Shown: piece after piece, positions 45,229 through 53,219 of the stretch
Position numbering within the stretch: position 1 is the first letter of the stretch
Layout of the letters: every line of letters starts with the position of its first letter
NCBI GenBank assembly: GCA_963738205.1
Contig: CAVTVQ010000007.1
Location: forward strand, 496,001 to 560,000
Direction: 5' to 3'
DNA length: 64,000 nt
Source: DATFQE01 sp963738205
GTDB lineage: Bacteria > Actinomycetota > Thermoleophilia > Gaiellales > Gaiellaceae
Translations under genes and position numbers: made by a program
Notes under the pieces: generated by a model
Databases searched by the model: none
Told to the model about the DNA's origin: nothing
What the model saw: the letters and a program-made list of their open reading frames with translations, nothing else

Positions 45229-45253
45229 GGGTTCGCTTAGCGGGCAAGGGTTC
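45216..45253. repeat. 19-bp perfect tandem duplication at a gene junction
   Basis: The unit GCTTAGCGGGCAAGGGTTC occurs twice in a row (45216-45234 and 45235-45253). The copies contain the end of the gene at 45237-45650 (its TAA stop at 45239-45237) and the TTG start of the phosphodiesterase. A 19-bp copy number change would move one gene's end relative to the other's start. Confidence 0.9.
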
Positions 45254-45650
45254 GCAGGCCCGCGTAGCGCTCCACGCTTCGCTGCTTGGCCCGACGGGCG
45301 AGGAGCGGCGCCGCGAGCGCCTCCAGCACGCCCACGGCGGGCACGAAGGCGAACGCCGCAGCGATGAGCGCCGCAACGGCGACGAGAACCCCGGTCGCGC
45401 CGCGCGTGCCGCCTCGGAGCAGCGCTCCGCGTACCACGATCCCGGCCGACGCGCCGCCGAGGATCCCACCGATCCCGCCGGCGACGGCGTCGTCCCATTC
45501 CCCGAGCAGGAGCCCGGCCCCGACGCCCGCGGCGGCACCGAGAAGGACGGCCACGGGGAGCCCTACGGCCCGTCCGGCCACGATCGCGGCGGCGAGCACG
45601 CCGAAGCTCACGCCGAGCCCGAGTGAGACGCCGAGCCAGTACCAGTCCAT
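45237..45650 (-). CDS. Glycine-rich integral membrane protein
   Basis: This 137-residue protein starts at ATG 45650 with four hydrophobic segments full of small residues: LGLGVSFGVLAAAIVAG, GAAAGVGAGLLLG, GIGGILGGASAGIVV and VAVAALIAAAFAFVPA. A basic C-terminus follows (RRAKQRSVERYAG). The Gly-rich helices suggest close packing. The family is not recognised. It ends inside the tandem duplication before the phosphodiesterase and is divergent from the thioredoxin-like gene. Confidence 0.6.
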   Translation of the reverse strand: MDWYWLGVSLGLGVSFGVLAAAIVAGRAVGLPVAVLLGAAAGVGAGLLLGEWDDAVAGGIGGILGGASAGIVVRGALLRGGTRGATGVLVAVAALIAAAFAFVPAVGVLEALAAPLLARRAKQRSVERYAGLRTLAR

Positions 45651-45705
45651 TCGATCCAGTGTAGGGCCGTTTGGAAGACCGCCGGCCGGGGAACACGAAG
45701 CTGCG

Positions 45706-46020
45706 GTGTCGGCACGAACCACCAGCGGCACGAAGCCGCTTCTCGTCTTCTTCACCTCCAGCAAGTCGGGCCCGGCCCGGAGGATGGACAGCACGCTCGC
45801 GCACCTCGCCCGCAAGGAGCGCGACCGTCTCCGCTTGACCCGCATCGACATCGAGGAGCACCCGGCCGTCGCGAGCCGGTTCGGGATCGAGGACGTGCCC
45901 ACGCTCGTACTCGTCCGTGACCGCCGAGTCGTCGAGCGGCTCGAGGGCCGCACGAGCGTCCCGCGCATCGAGGCGATGCTCGACGAGCACCTCGAGGACG
46001 AGTCGCTCGCCGCCGCCTAA
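45706..46020 (+). CDS. Thioredoxin-fold protein without redox cysteines
   Basis: This protein is 104 residues, with thioredoxin strand and helix order and the cis-proline loop (FGIEDVPTLVLVRD). The redox site that reads WCGPC in thioredoxins is SKSGPARRM here; both cysteines are replaced, and the protein contains no other Cys. It therefore cannot do dithiol chemistry and may be a binding or chaperone-like thioredoxin relative. GTG 45706 is the best start. Confidence 0.65.
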   Translation: MSARTTSGTKPLLVFFTSSKSGPARRMDSTLAHLARKERDRLRLTRIDIEEHPAVASRFGIEDVPTLVLVRDRRVVERLEGRTSVPRIEAMLDEHLEDESLAAA

Positions 46021-46084
46021 AACCGCGCGCGCCCTCCCTCCGTAGGTCCTAGAACACCGAATCCCCGGGGGGAGAGGAGACTTC

Positions 46085-46645
46085 ATGCGCAGACTCACGC
46101 TTCACGCGCTGCTGATCGGCGCGCTGCTGCTCGTGTTCGGCGCCGGCTCGTTCGCGTTGGCGCACGGCAATACGCAGAACATCAAGTCCGACGACATGAC
46201 GGGCTATCTCGAGGTCGCTACGCCAGGGCCCGTCTCCAGCGTTGCCGGAGGCAACTTCGAGGCGAGGATCGATGACTCGGACAATACGATCAGCTTTGAG
46301 TTGACGTTCGCGAACCTCGAAGGCACCGTCACACAGGCCCATATCCATTTCGGCCAGCGTTCAGTGAACGGCGGGATCTCTGCCTGGCTTTGCGAAAGTG
46401 CCACCAACCCGTCGCCTTCGGCCAGCACGCCGGCCTGCCCGGCCGCTCCGGGCGGTACGGTCACCGGCACGATCACGCCGCTCGAGGTCGTCGGGCCGAC
46501 AGGTCAGGGCATCGCCGCGGGCGAGTTCGAAGAGCTCGTCGCTGCGATCCGCGCGGGCAGGGCGTACGCCAACGTTCACTCGTCGAGGTTCCCCGCAGGA
46601 GAGATCCGCGGGCAGCTGAACGACCCCAACCAGCGCGACGACTAG
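46085..46645 (+). CDS. Secreted CHRD domain protein
   Basis: This 186-residue protein has a strong ribosome-binding site (GGGGGGAGAGGAG) before ATG 46085. A signal peptide fills about 1-26 (ending ALAHG), and one CHRD domain follows: FELTFANLEGTVTQAHIHFG, the central insertion with two Cys, and NVHSSRFPAGEIRGQL at the end. CHRD domains occur in chordin and in many bacterial secreted proteins of unknown role. A strong terminator follows. Confidence 0.88.
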   Translation: MRRLTLHALLIGALLLVFGAGSFALAHGNTQNIKSDDMTGYLEVATPGPVSSVAGGNFEARIDDSDNTISFELTFANLEGTVTQAHIHFGQRSVNGGISAWLCESATNPSPSASTPACPAAPGGTVTGTITPLEVVGPTGQGIAAGEFEELVAAIRAGRAYANVHSSRFPAGEIRGQLNDPNQRDD

Positions 46646-46671
46646 CCGCTAAGGACGCAAGATGGCGCAAG

Positions 46672-46703
46672 GGAAGCCCGGCTCCGGCCGGGCTTCCGTT
46701 TTC
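46672..46703 (+). terminator. Intrinsic terminator after the CHRD gene
   Basis: A 10-bp perfect stem (GGAAGCCCGG / CCGGGCTTCC) with a six-base loop is followed by GTTTTCT. The T tract touches the stop codon of the convergent E2 gene at 46703. Confidence 0.88.
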
Positions 46704-47773
46704 TAGGAACTCTGCTGGAGCCGGTCGACCACGGCGAGGCCGAACGCAGCCGCCCGGGCGCCGTCGACCACACGGTGGTCGAACGTCAGCGCCACGTAGC
46801 CCACGGGTCTCACGACGACCTCGCCGTCGCGGACAACCGGACGGTCGGCGACGCGGCCGAGGCTGAGGATCGCGACCTCGGGGTGGTTGACGATCGGCGT
46901 TTGGAACAGGCCGGCGAGCTTGCCCGCGCTCGTGACGGTGAAGGTCGAGCCGCGGAGCTCCTCGGGCTTGAGCCGACCAGCGCGGGCGTCGTCGGCGAGC
47001 CGGCGGACGTCGGCGTCGAGCTCCTCCAGCGACCGCGAGTCGGCGTCGCGCACGACCGGCACGACGAGGCCCTGCTCGGTCTGGATCGCAACGCCGAGGT
47101 CGTAGCGGTCGAGGTAGACGATCTCCTCGCCCTCGAGCCGCGCGTTCAACTCGGGGAACTCCTTCAGCGCCTGCGCGACTGCCTTCAGCGTCGTCGGCAC
47201 GAGCTGCGTCAGGTCGACGTTGCCGAAGTCGACCTCCTCGACCCAGGTGACCGGCGGCACCTCGCGGTGCGCGCGGGTCATGTGCTCGGCGATCAAGCGG
47301 CGGACTCCGCGGAGCGGCTCCCGCCGCCCCTCGGCGGGCGGGCCGCCCGCGCCGCGAACGTCCTCCTCGGTGATGCGACCCTGAGGCCCAGTCCCGACGA
47401 TCGCGCCGAGATCGACTCCGAGCTCGCGGGCGATCCTGCGGACGAGCGGTGTGGCGCGCGCCTTGGTGTCGTCGACGGCGGTGGGTGCAACGGCTGCCTG
47501 CGGCGGTTGGTGCTGGACGGTGGCCGGCGCGGCGCCGTCCTCGCCGATCACCACGAGCACGGTCCCGACCGGGACGACCTGACCCTCCTCGACCAGGATT
47601 CGGGCCACCTTACCGGCCGCCGGCGAGGGGATCTCGACGGTCGTCTTGTCGGTCTGCACCTCGACGAGAGGGTCGTCCTCGGCCACGTCTTGGCCTTCGG
47701 CGACGAGCCAGCGCGCGATCTCGCCCTCGGTCAGGCCCTCGCCGAGATCCGGCAGCTTGAACTCGTACGCCAT
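46703..47773 (-). CDS. 2-oxoacid dehydrogenase E2 (dihydrolipoamide acyltransferase)
   Basis: This 356-residue E2 subunit has one lipoyl domain (lysine 43 in VQTDKTTVEI). A peripheral-subunit-binding domain lies near 105-140 (ATPLVRRIARELGVDL, GRITEEDV), and the acyltransferase domain ends with the catalytic FDHRVVDG near 331-338. It transfers the acyl group from E1 to CoA. The small size and context (separate E1 alpha and beta) favour a branched-chain or pyruvate complex. It is last in the operon and 12 bases after the HIRAN gene; no E3 gene is present. Confidence 0.92.
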   Translation of the reverse strand: MAYEFKLPDLGEGLTEGEIARWLVAEGQDVAEDDPLVEVQTDKTTVEIPSPAAGKVARILVEEGQVVPVGTVLVVIGEDGAAPATVQHQPPQAAVAPTAVDDTKARATPLVRRIARELGVDLGAIVGTGPQGRITEEDVRGAGGPPAEGRREPLRGVRRLIAEHMTRAHREVPPVTWVEEVDFGNVDLTQLVPTTLKAVAQALKEFPELNARLEGEEIVYLDRYDLGVAIQTEQGLVVPVVRDADSRSLEELDADVRRLADDARAGRLKPEELRGSTFTVTSAGKLAGLFQTPIVNHPEVAILSLGRVADRPVVRDGEVVVRPVGYVALTFDHRVVDGARAAAFGLAVVDRLQQSS

Positions 47774-47785
47774 GGCCGCAGAACG

Positions 47786-48172
47786 CTAGCTGGGCCGCCC
47801 GATCCAGGCGTCGGCGGGCGCGATCAGCACACGGAGCCCGCCCTCGACCCGCCACAGCGAGACGGCCTGCTCGTCGCCGGCGAGCTCAGGCGCGACCTCG
47901 CGGGGAACGTAGCCCGCCTGCATCGTCCTCGCCTCGTTCCAGATCCCGACCGCGTTCGGGTCGTGCTCGTTGTCCGGCTCGGGGACGAGCGCGAGCCGCC
48001 GGCCGGGCGCGAAGGACTCGTCGTCGAGCGCCTCGGGCCGGAAGGACACGCCGGCGACGGGCACCACGCGGATGCGCTCGTCCTCCCAGCGGACGCGTTC
48101 GTTGGTGGCCGCGTCGCGCAGGTAGTAGCCGGACGGCGCACGCTCCAGCCAGAGACGCAGCCGCTCGCTCAC
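47786..48172 (-). CDS. HIRAN domain protein
   Basis: This 128-residue protein has SFRPEALDDESFAPGRRLAL, PEPDNEHDPNAVGIWN and QAGYVPREVAPEL, the core pattern of HIRAN domains, which bind 3' DNA ends in HLTF/Rad5 or act alone in bacteria. GTG 48172 overlaps the formamidase stop (GTGA). It sits between E1 beta and E2 of a dehydrogenase, where a DNA-related protein is not expected. No helicase or nuclease is adjacent. Confidence 0.82.
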   Translation of the reverse strand: MSERLRLWLERAPSGYYLRDAATNERVRWEDERIRVVPVAGVSFRPEALDDESFAPGRRLALVPEPDNEHDPNAVGIWNEARTMQAGYVPREVAPELAGDEQAVSLWRVEGGLRVLIAPADAWIGRPS

Positions 48173-49020
48173 CGCAGGACATCGTCGCGCAGCAGCGCGT
48201 GGACGCCGAGCGTCTCGTTCACGACCTGGGTGACCCGCAGGTCGACGACGACGCTCGCAAGCGCGAGCGCCTCCGCCGGCGCGAGCCCGTGCTCGCGCTC
48301 CATCAGAGCGATCATCCCGTCCACGGCGATCTTCGCGGCTCGTCCGAGGTGCTCGTCGAAGCCGAAGGTCAGCCAGGCCCCGTCCACCCGGGCGATCGGC
48401 CACTCGAGCGGGAGGTCGTCGCGCACGTCGAGGGTGACCTGCGCCTGTACCGGGGTCTCGATCGCCGTGCCCGAGACCTCGCCGTCGCCCTGCCGCGCAT
48501 GGCCGTCTCCGGCCGAGAAGCGAGCGCCGTCGACCGGAATCGGCAGGAAGAGAGTCGCGCCGGCGACGAGCTCCTTGCAGTCGATGTTGCCGCCGCAGCT
48601 CCGCGGTGGGACCGTCGAGTGCCGGCCCGGCTCGTCGGGCGGCATGCCCATCACGCCGAGAAACGGTGCGAGCTCGACGGTGTGGCCGAGCGCCCGGCCG
48701 ACAGTGCCGTCCAGCCGCCACTGCACCTCGACGCCCTCGGCGATCGTCACGCCCCACCTCGCCGGTCGCACCTCGTCGACGTGCACCGCGAGCGTCTGGC
48801 CGGCCCGCGCGCCTCGCACCTCCACCGGGCCCGCGAGCGCGTGCCCCTTGTACTCGGCCTCGTGCTCGACGGCGAGCCGCTCGCCCGGCTCGACGTTCCA
48901 GCCTGCGTCCGGCGTCGAGAAGCGCACCGAGTCGCCCGGATCCACGGTCAACACGGGCTCGAGGACGCGTGAGAAATGGCCGTGGAGATTCGAGGTGTCC
49001 AGCGGCAGCTCGTGCAGCAC
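48169..49020 (-). CDS. Acetamidase/formamidase family protein
   Basis: This 283-residue protein belongs to the FmdA/AmdA family. Motifs include GHFSRVLEPVLTVDPGDSV, GHALAGPVEVRGARAGQTL, RSCGGNIDCKEL, FSAGDGHARQGDGEVSGTA and TFGFDEHLGRA, all family-typical. Members hydrolyse formamide or acetamide to acid and ammonia. Start GTG 49020 overlaps the TAG stop of E1 beta (TAGTG). It lies inside the dehydrogenase operon, so it is probably co-expressed with it. Confidence 0.88.
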   Translation of the reverse strand: MLHELPLDTSNLHGHFSRVLEPVLTVDPGDSVRFSTPDAGWNVEPGERLAVEHEAEYKGHALAGPVEVRGARAGQTLAVHVDEVRPARWGVTIAEGVEVQWRLDGTVGRALGHTVELAPFLGVMGMPPDEPGRHSTVPPRSCGGNIDCKELVAGATLFLPIPVDGARFSAGDGHARQGDGEVSGTAIETPVQAQVTLDVRDDLPLEWPIARVDGAWLTFGFDEHLGRAAKIAVDGMIALMEREHGLAPAEALALASVVVDLRVTQVVNETLGVHALLRDDVLR

Positions 49021-49988
49021 TAGAACTCGAGCAGCTTGCGAGCCGCGTCGACGACGCGTGCCACCGACGGCATGTACGCGTCCTCGATCTGCCAGTACGG
49101 GTACGGCACGTCGTAGCCGGTGACGCGGAGCACGGGCCCCCGCAAGTCGAGGATCGCCTTCTCGGCGAGGATCGCGGCGAGCTCCGCGCCGTAGCCACAC
49201 GTCCGCGGCGCCTCCTGAACGATCACGACGCGGCCCGTCTTCGCGGCCGAGGCGAGCAGTGCGTCCTCGTCGAGCGGCTTGAGCGTGCGGATGTCGAGCA
49301 CCTCCACGTCCGCGTCGAGCTCGTCCGCGGCCGCCTCGCAGACGGGGATCATCGACCCGTAGCCGACGAGCGTCAGGTCGCCGCCCTGGCGGGCGAGCCG
49401 CGCTTTGCCGAGCGGGACGACGTGCTCGCCGTCGGGCACCTCGCCGCGCAGAGTGCGGTAGTGGAGCTTGGGCTCGAGCACGATCACGGGATCGGGATCG
49501 CGGATGGCCGCCGCGAGCAGGCCCTTGGCGTCCGCCGGCGTGGAGGGGATCGCCACCTTCACACCGGGCGTGTGCACGTAGTAGGCCTCGGGCGAGTCGT
49601 CGTGGAGCTCGGGCGCGCGCACGCCGCCGCCGTAGGGCATCCGGACGGTCAGCGGGAAGGCCAGCTTGCCGCCGCTCCGCCAGCGGTAGCGGCCCACGTG
49701 GGTGATCAGCTGGTCGAGGCAGGGATACGAGAACGCGTCGTACTGCATCTCGCAGACGGGTCGGAATCCGGCCATGCAGAGCCCCATCGCGCCGCCGAGG
49801 ATGCCGGCCTCCGCGAGCGGTGTGTCGAAGCAGCGGTCGGGTCCGAAGCGGTCGCGCAGACCGGCGGTCGCGCGGAAGACGCCGCCCGCGCGGCCCACGT
49901 CCTCACCCAAGACCATCACGTCGGCGTCGCGCTCGAGCTCGACGTGGAAGCAGTCGTTGATCGCCTCGACGAGCGTCAACTCAGCCAA
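49020..49988 (-). CDS. 2-oxoacid dehydrogenase E1 beta subunit
   Basis: This 322-residue transketolase-like subunit has VMVLGEDVGRAGGVFRAT, GPDRCFDTPLAEAGILGGAM, MQYDAFSYPCLDQLITH and the C-terminal VIVQEAPRTCGYGAELAAIL. With E1 alpha it decarboxylates a 2-oxoacid using thiamine diphosphate. TTG 49988 is the start: GGAG lies six bases upstream, and it overlaps the E1 alpha stop by 8 bases; another TTG lies at 49979. It leads directly into the formamidase. Confidence 0.93.
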   Translation of the reverse strand: MAELTLVEAINDCFHVELERDADVMVLGEDVGRAGGVFRATAGLRDRFGPDRCFDTPLAEAGILGGAMGLCMAGFRPVCEMQYDAFSYPCLDQLITHVGRYRWRSGGKLAFPLTVRMPYGGGVRAPELHDDSPEAYYVHTPGVKVAIPSTPADAKGLLAAAIRDPDPVIVLEPKLHYRTLRGEVPDGEHVVPLGKARLARQGGDLTLVGYGSMIPVCEAAADELDADVEVLDIRTLKPLDEDALLASAAKTGRVVIVQEAPRTCGYGAELAAILAEKAILDLRGPVLRVTGYDVPYPYWQIEDAYMPSVARVVDAARKLLEF

Positions 49989-51057
49989 GCGAGTCTCCGA
50001 GGATGCGCCTGAGCTCGGCCAGGTCGCGCGCGAACGAGGCCGGCGGGTCGGCGTAAGCATGCTCGAACAGGAGCGCGGGATCCGCCTGCGGCTCCGCCTC
50101 GGCCGCGGCGATTCCCTCGCGCAGCTTGTCGGCCGCCTCGCCCTTGATCGACTCGGCCATCTCGTCGGTGAGGATCCCCGCCCGCCGCAAATAGCCTTCA
50201 AAGCGTCCGACACACTCGTGGGCCCGCTCCTCCTCGACGCGCTCCAGGTCGATGTACGCCTTCGGGTCGTCTGCGGTGGCGTGCGGTGCGGCGCGGTAGT
50301 GCACGGCCTCGATGAACGTCGGCCCATCGCCGGCCCTGGCCCGTTCGACCGCCTCGCGGGTGGCCTCGAAGACGGCGAGGATGTCGAGACCGTCCACGCG
50401 CATGCCCGGCAGGCCGTAGCCGATCGCCTTGTCGGCGAGGGTGTCGGCCCGCGTCTGCGCCTCGATCGGCGTCGAGATCGCCCACTGGTTGTTGTTGCAC
50501 ATCAGCACGAGGGGGGCGCCCGTGACCGCGGCGAGGTTCACACCCTCGTGGAAGGCGCCCTCGGACGTGGCTCCGTCGCCGAAGTAGGCAATCGCGCAGG
50601 CACGCTCGCGGCGCAGCTTCTTGCCCCAGGCCAGCCCGGCCGCGTGGGGGACGTGCGTCGCGATCGGCACGCAGATCGAGGCCACGTTGTAGTCCGCGGG
50701 ATTCCACCAGCCCGCCGGATGGCCGCGCCACCACGACAGCACCGTGGAGACCGGCAGTCCACGCAGGAGGCCGATGGCCGACTCGCGATAGCTCGGGAAG
50801 ATCCAGTCGTCGTCCGCGAGCGCGTATGCCGAGCCCGCCTGGATCGCCTCGTGGTTCCAGAAGATCGCGTAGGTGCCGATCCGGCCCTGACGGTGGTAGA
50901 CGACCGAGCGCTCGTCGTACGTCCGTAGCAGAACGAGGGAGCGGTAGAGCTCGACGAGGTCGTGGTCCGTGAGACCCTCGACCTCCCGGTCGGGGACCGC
51001 TTCACCGTCGCCGATCACGCGCCTCAGATCGCGCTCGGCCGGGAGTACCTGCGCCAC
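49981..51057 (-). CDS. 2-oxoacid dehydrogenase E1 alpha subunit
   Basis: This 358-residue TPP-binding subunit has the motif GDGATSEGAFHEGVNLAAV and the Asn pair NNNQWAIS. GHPAGWWNPADYNVASICVP and GYGLPGMRVDGLDIL match branched-chain or pyruvate dehydrogenase E1 alpha of Gram-positive type. YYHRQG and RTYDER near residue 45 also fit. The substrate is not fixed by sequence. The start is GTG 51057, 10 bases after the stop of the PadR-hydrolase fusion. Confidence 0.93.
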   Translation of the reverse strand: MAQVLPAERDLRRVIGDGEAVPDREVEGLTDHDLVELYRSLVLLRTYDERSVVYHRQGRIGTYAIFWNHEAIQAGSAYALADDDWIFPSYRESAIGLLRGLPVSTVLSWWRGHPAGWWNPADYNVASICVPIATHVPHAAGLAWGKKLRRERACAIAYFGDGATSEGAFHEGVNLAAVTGAPLVLMCNNNQWAISTPIEAQTRADTLADKAIGYGLPGMRVDGLDILAVFEATREAVERARAGDGPTFIEAVHYRAAPHATADDPKAYIDLERVEEERAHECVGRFEGYLRRAGILTDEMAESIKGEAADKLREGIAAAEAEPQADPALLFEHAYADPPASFARDLAELRRILGDSLG

Positions 51058-51067
51058 GGACGGAATT

Positions 51068-52402
51068 CTAGTTGCGCAGGTGTGACGCGACCCAGCCGTC
51101 GACGAGCGCCTTCGCCTGGGGATCCCTCAGCGTTGGGGCACCGTGACGCGACCCCGGGAAGAGCTCGAGCCGCTTGTCGGTCGACGCACAGGCGTCGAAG
51201 AGGGCTCGGGCGTCGTCGTTGAACGGATCATCGTCCACCGCGCTCGTGAACAGCGCCGGCACCTGCAGCGTCCGGGCCGCGCCGAGAGCATCGACGGCAC
51301 CGAACGCCTGCGGTGCGCCGAGCGTGAAGACGCCCTGCACGAGCGGCTGGATGCGGGCCGCCGCGCTGACGACAGCCGCTCCACCAAGCGAGGCGCCGCC
51401 GACCACGACCCTGGTCGCTCCGCGACGCCGCATCGTGCGCACCGCGGCAACGACGTCCTCGTCGATCCGGAACAGCCTGGGAGGCCGCGGCGTGCTCGAA
51501 GAGCCGTAGCCGCGATGGTCGAAAGCGAGCACGCGGTAGCCGGCCCGGGCGAGCTGGCGTGCGTACGGAACCCACGAGCACAACGTCGGGCCGGCCGCTC
51601 CCCCGCCCTGATGCGCGAGCACCACCGCGTGCGGCCCACGCCCGAACTCGACGCCGAGCAGGCGCACCTTGTCTGCGGACGTGAAGCGGACGACGCGGCG
51701 TCGCTCCGCGCGCGACACGCAGCGCTCCTTGAGTTGCAGCGGGCGAGGCGCTGCAGCAAGCTCGGTCGCCGCCGGTCCACCGTGCGCGGTCTGCGCTGCG
51801 AGCAAGGCAGCCCCGGTGGCCGCGACGGCGAGAAGGATCCTCATGTGCCCGCCAAAGCGCTCTCGGCGTAGCTCGGCCCAGCGGATGACCCCGTCGGCCC
51901 ACTCGTGCCCGTAGCGCCGTGTCAGCGCGGCGAACGTGTCGGTCGACCCGCGGGCCGCCGCCTCGGCCTCGATCTCCACCAGCTCGGCCTTCAGCTGCTC
52001 CGCTTCGAGCCGGCGCTCGCGGATCTGCTCCCGGAGCCGCTCCGGGCGCATGTGCTCGCCGAAGAAGACCTTGAGCAGGAGCAGGTTGCGGTCCGGCTCG
52101 GGCCCGATCGGGCCCTGCTCCAGCCAGCGCTCGAGCTCCTCGCGCCCGGGGGCGGTGATGCGATACAGCTGCTTCGCCGGCCCGCGTCCGTGCACCAGTT
52201 CGCGCCGCTCGGCGAGCCCGGCGTCGACGAGTCGTGGCAGCACGGCATAGATCTGGCTGCGTGCCGGTGCCCAGAAGTAGCCGACACTGCCGCGAGCAAG
52301 CTTCTCGAGGTCGTAGCCCGAGCGCTGTCCGGCGGCGAGCAGGCCCAGCACCGCCGCTTCCGTCGCCGCGATCGTCGTAGTCTCGGTCGGACTAGTCTGC
52401 AC
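51068..52402 (-). CDS. PadR regulator fused in frame to a signal-anchor and alpha/beta hydrolase
   Basis: This is one uninterrupted 444-codon frame. Residues 1-186 are a full PadR-family regulator (ATEAAVLGLLAAGQRSGYDL, APARSQIYAVLPRLVDAGL and a C-terminal helical part). A hydrophobic segment of 18 residues (ILLAVAATGAALLAAQTA) at about 189-206 could be a membrane anchor. Residues 230-444 are an alpha/beta hydrolase with GGASLGG nucleophile Ser, an acidic DDDPFNDD and RHGAP. An ATG at 51844 could start the hydrolase separately, but then PadR has no stop of its own. I favour a membrane-tethered one-component regulator. The start GTG 52402 has a clear leaderless promoter. Confidence 0.7.
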   Translation of the reverse strand: MQTSPTETTTIAATEAAVLGLLAAGQRSGYDLEKLARGSVGYFWAPARSQIYAVLPRLVDAGLAERRELVHGRGPAKQLYRITAPGREELERWLEQGPIGPEPDRNLLLLKVFFGEHMRPERLREQIRERRLEAEQLKAELVEIEAEAAARGSTDTFAALTRRYGHEWADGVIRWAELRRERFGGHMRILLAVAATGAALLAAQTAHGGPAATELAAAPRPLQLKERCVSRAERRRVVRFTSADKVRLLGVEFGRGPHAVVLAHQGGGAAGPTLCSWVPYARQLARAGYRVLAFDHRGYGSSSTPRPPRLFRIDEDVVAAVRTMRRRGATRVVVGGASLGGAAVVSAAARIQPLVQGVFTLGAPQAFGAVDALGAARTLQVPALFTSAVDDDPFNDDARALFDACASTDKRLELFPGSRHGAPTLRDPQAKALVDGWVASHLRN

Positions 52403-52409
52403 CGGACTA
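52388..52409 (-). promoter_or_regulatory. Repeats over the padR start (operator candidate)
   Basis: TAGTCCG occurs twice on the minus strand (52409-52403 and 52394-52388), 15 bases apart. AGTC-N7-GACT forms an inverted repeat across the GTG start codon at 52402-52400. PadR proteins commonly bind dyads next to their own start, so this is a probable autoregulatory operator. Confidence 0.5.
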
Positions 52410-52438
52410 CTTCTACACGCCGGCGCGCCGCCTGGCAA
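52410..52438 (-). promoter_or_regulatory. Leaderless promoter of the PadR-hydrolase gene
   Basis: On the minus strand TTGCCA (52438-52433) and TAGAAG (52415-52410) are separated by 17 bases, close to the sigma-70-type consensus. The -10 element ends seven bases before the GTG start at 52402, so transcription would begin at or next to the start codon, and no ribosome-binding site is present. Confidence 0.65.
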
Positions 52439-52447
52439 ATTCGTCCG

Positions 52448-53209
52448 TTAGTCGGAGTGGGTGCGCAGGAACTCGTCGAACACGGCACGCACGGACGCAA
52501 GGCCGAGCAGGCCGGTGCCGTGCGCGGCGGAGCCGCTGATCAGCTCGAGCTGCTTCTCGCGCGCGACCGACGCCGAGAACAGCGTCTGGGCGTCGTCGTC
52601 GAACGGGTCGTCCTGGTCGCCGGCGACGAAGAGCATCGGCACGGCCAGCCGGCGAACGGCCTCCTCGGCATCGACGCTCGAGAAGTGGGCGGGAGCGGAG
52701 AGGCTGACGACGCCGTCGACGGCCGGCTGTATCGCGGCCGCACCGACGAGGACGGCAGTGGCGCCCATCGACGACCCCGCCAGCACCACGGTTCTCGCGC
52801 CATGGCGGCGAAGGGTCTTGACGGCGCCGACGACATCGTGGTCGATCCGCCAGGACCGCTTGCGCGTGTAGGTCGACGAGCCGTGGTTGCGGTGGTCGAA
52901 GACGAGCACGCGGTGGCCGCTGCGTGCGAGCCGCCGCGCCTGGCGAATCCAGTCGCACACGCTCTGGCGGTAGCCGTGCGCGAGCACGACGCCGCGCTTG
53001 CCGGAGCCGAGCTCGACGCCGATCAGCCGCGTGCGATCGGCGGCGAGGAAGCGCACGACTCGGCGGCGCTCGGCACGCGTCACGCAGGTCGCCTGGAGCT
53101 GGAGCGGTTTCGGCGCCGCACTGGTGGCGGACGCCTCCTCCACCCGGCCGGCGGCGGGTGCCGACGACGCAAGCGCTGCGAGCACCGACACGAGAAGCAG
53201 CTTCTTCAC
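52448..53209 (-). CDS. Exported alpha/beta hydrolase, paralogue of the fused hydrolase
   Basis: This 253-residue protein starts with GTG 53209 and has a signal peptide (about 1-18). It is closely related to the hydrolase half of the downstream fusion (PLQLQATCVTRAERRRVVRF against PLQLKERCVSRAERRRVVRF). Triad candidates are Ser in AGSSMGA, Asp in DQDDPFDDD and His in SAAHGTG. The family is dienelactone hydrolase or esterase-like. It lies 10 bases after the stop of the small membrane protein upstream and is the last gene of the MoxR/DUF58 run. Confidence 0.8.
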   Translation of the reverse strand: MKKLLLVSVLAALASSAPAAGRVEEASATSAAPKPLQLQATCVTRAERRRVVRFLAADRTRLIGVELGSGKRGVVLAHGYRQSVCDWIRQARRLARSGHRVLVFDHRNHGSSTYTRKRSWRIDHDVVGAVKTLRRHGARTVVLAGSSMGATAVLVGAAAIQPAVDGVVSLSAPAHFSSVDAEEAVRRLAVPMLFVAGDQDDPFDDDAQTLFSASVAREKQLELISGSAAHGTGLLGLASVRAVFDEFLRTHSD

Positions 53210-53219
53210 CGCACGAACG

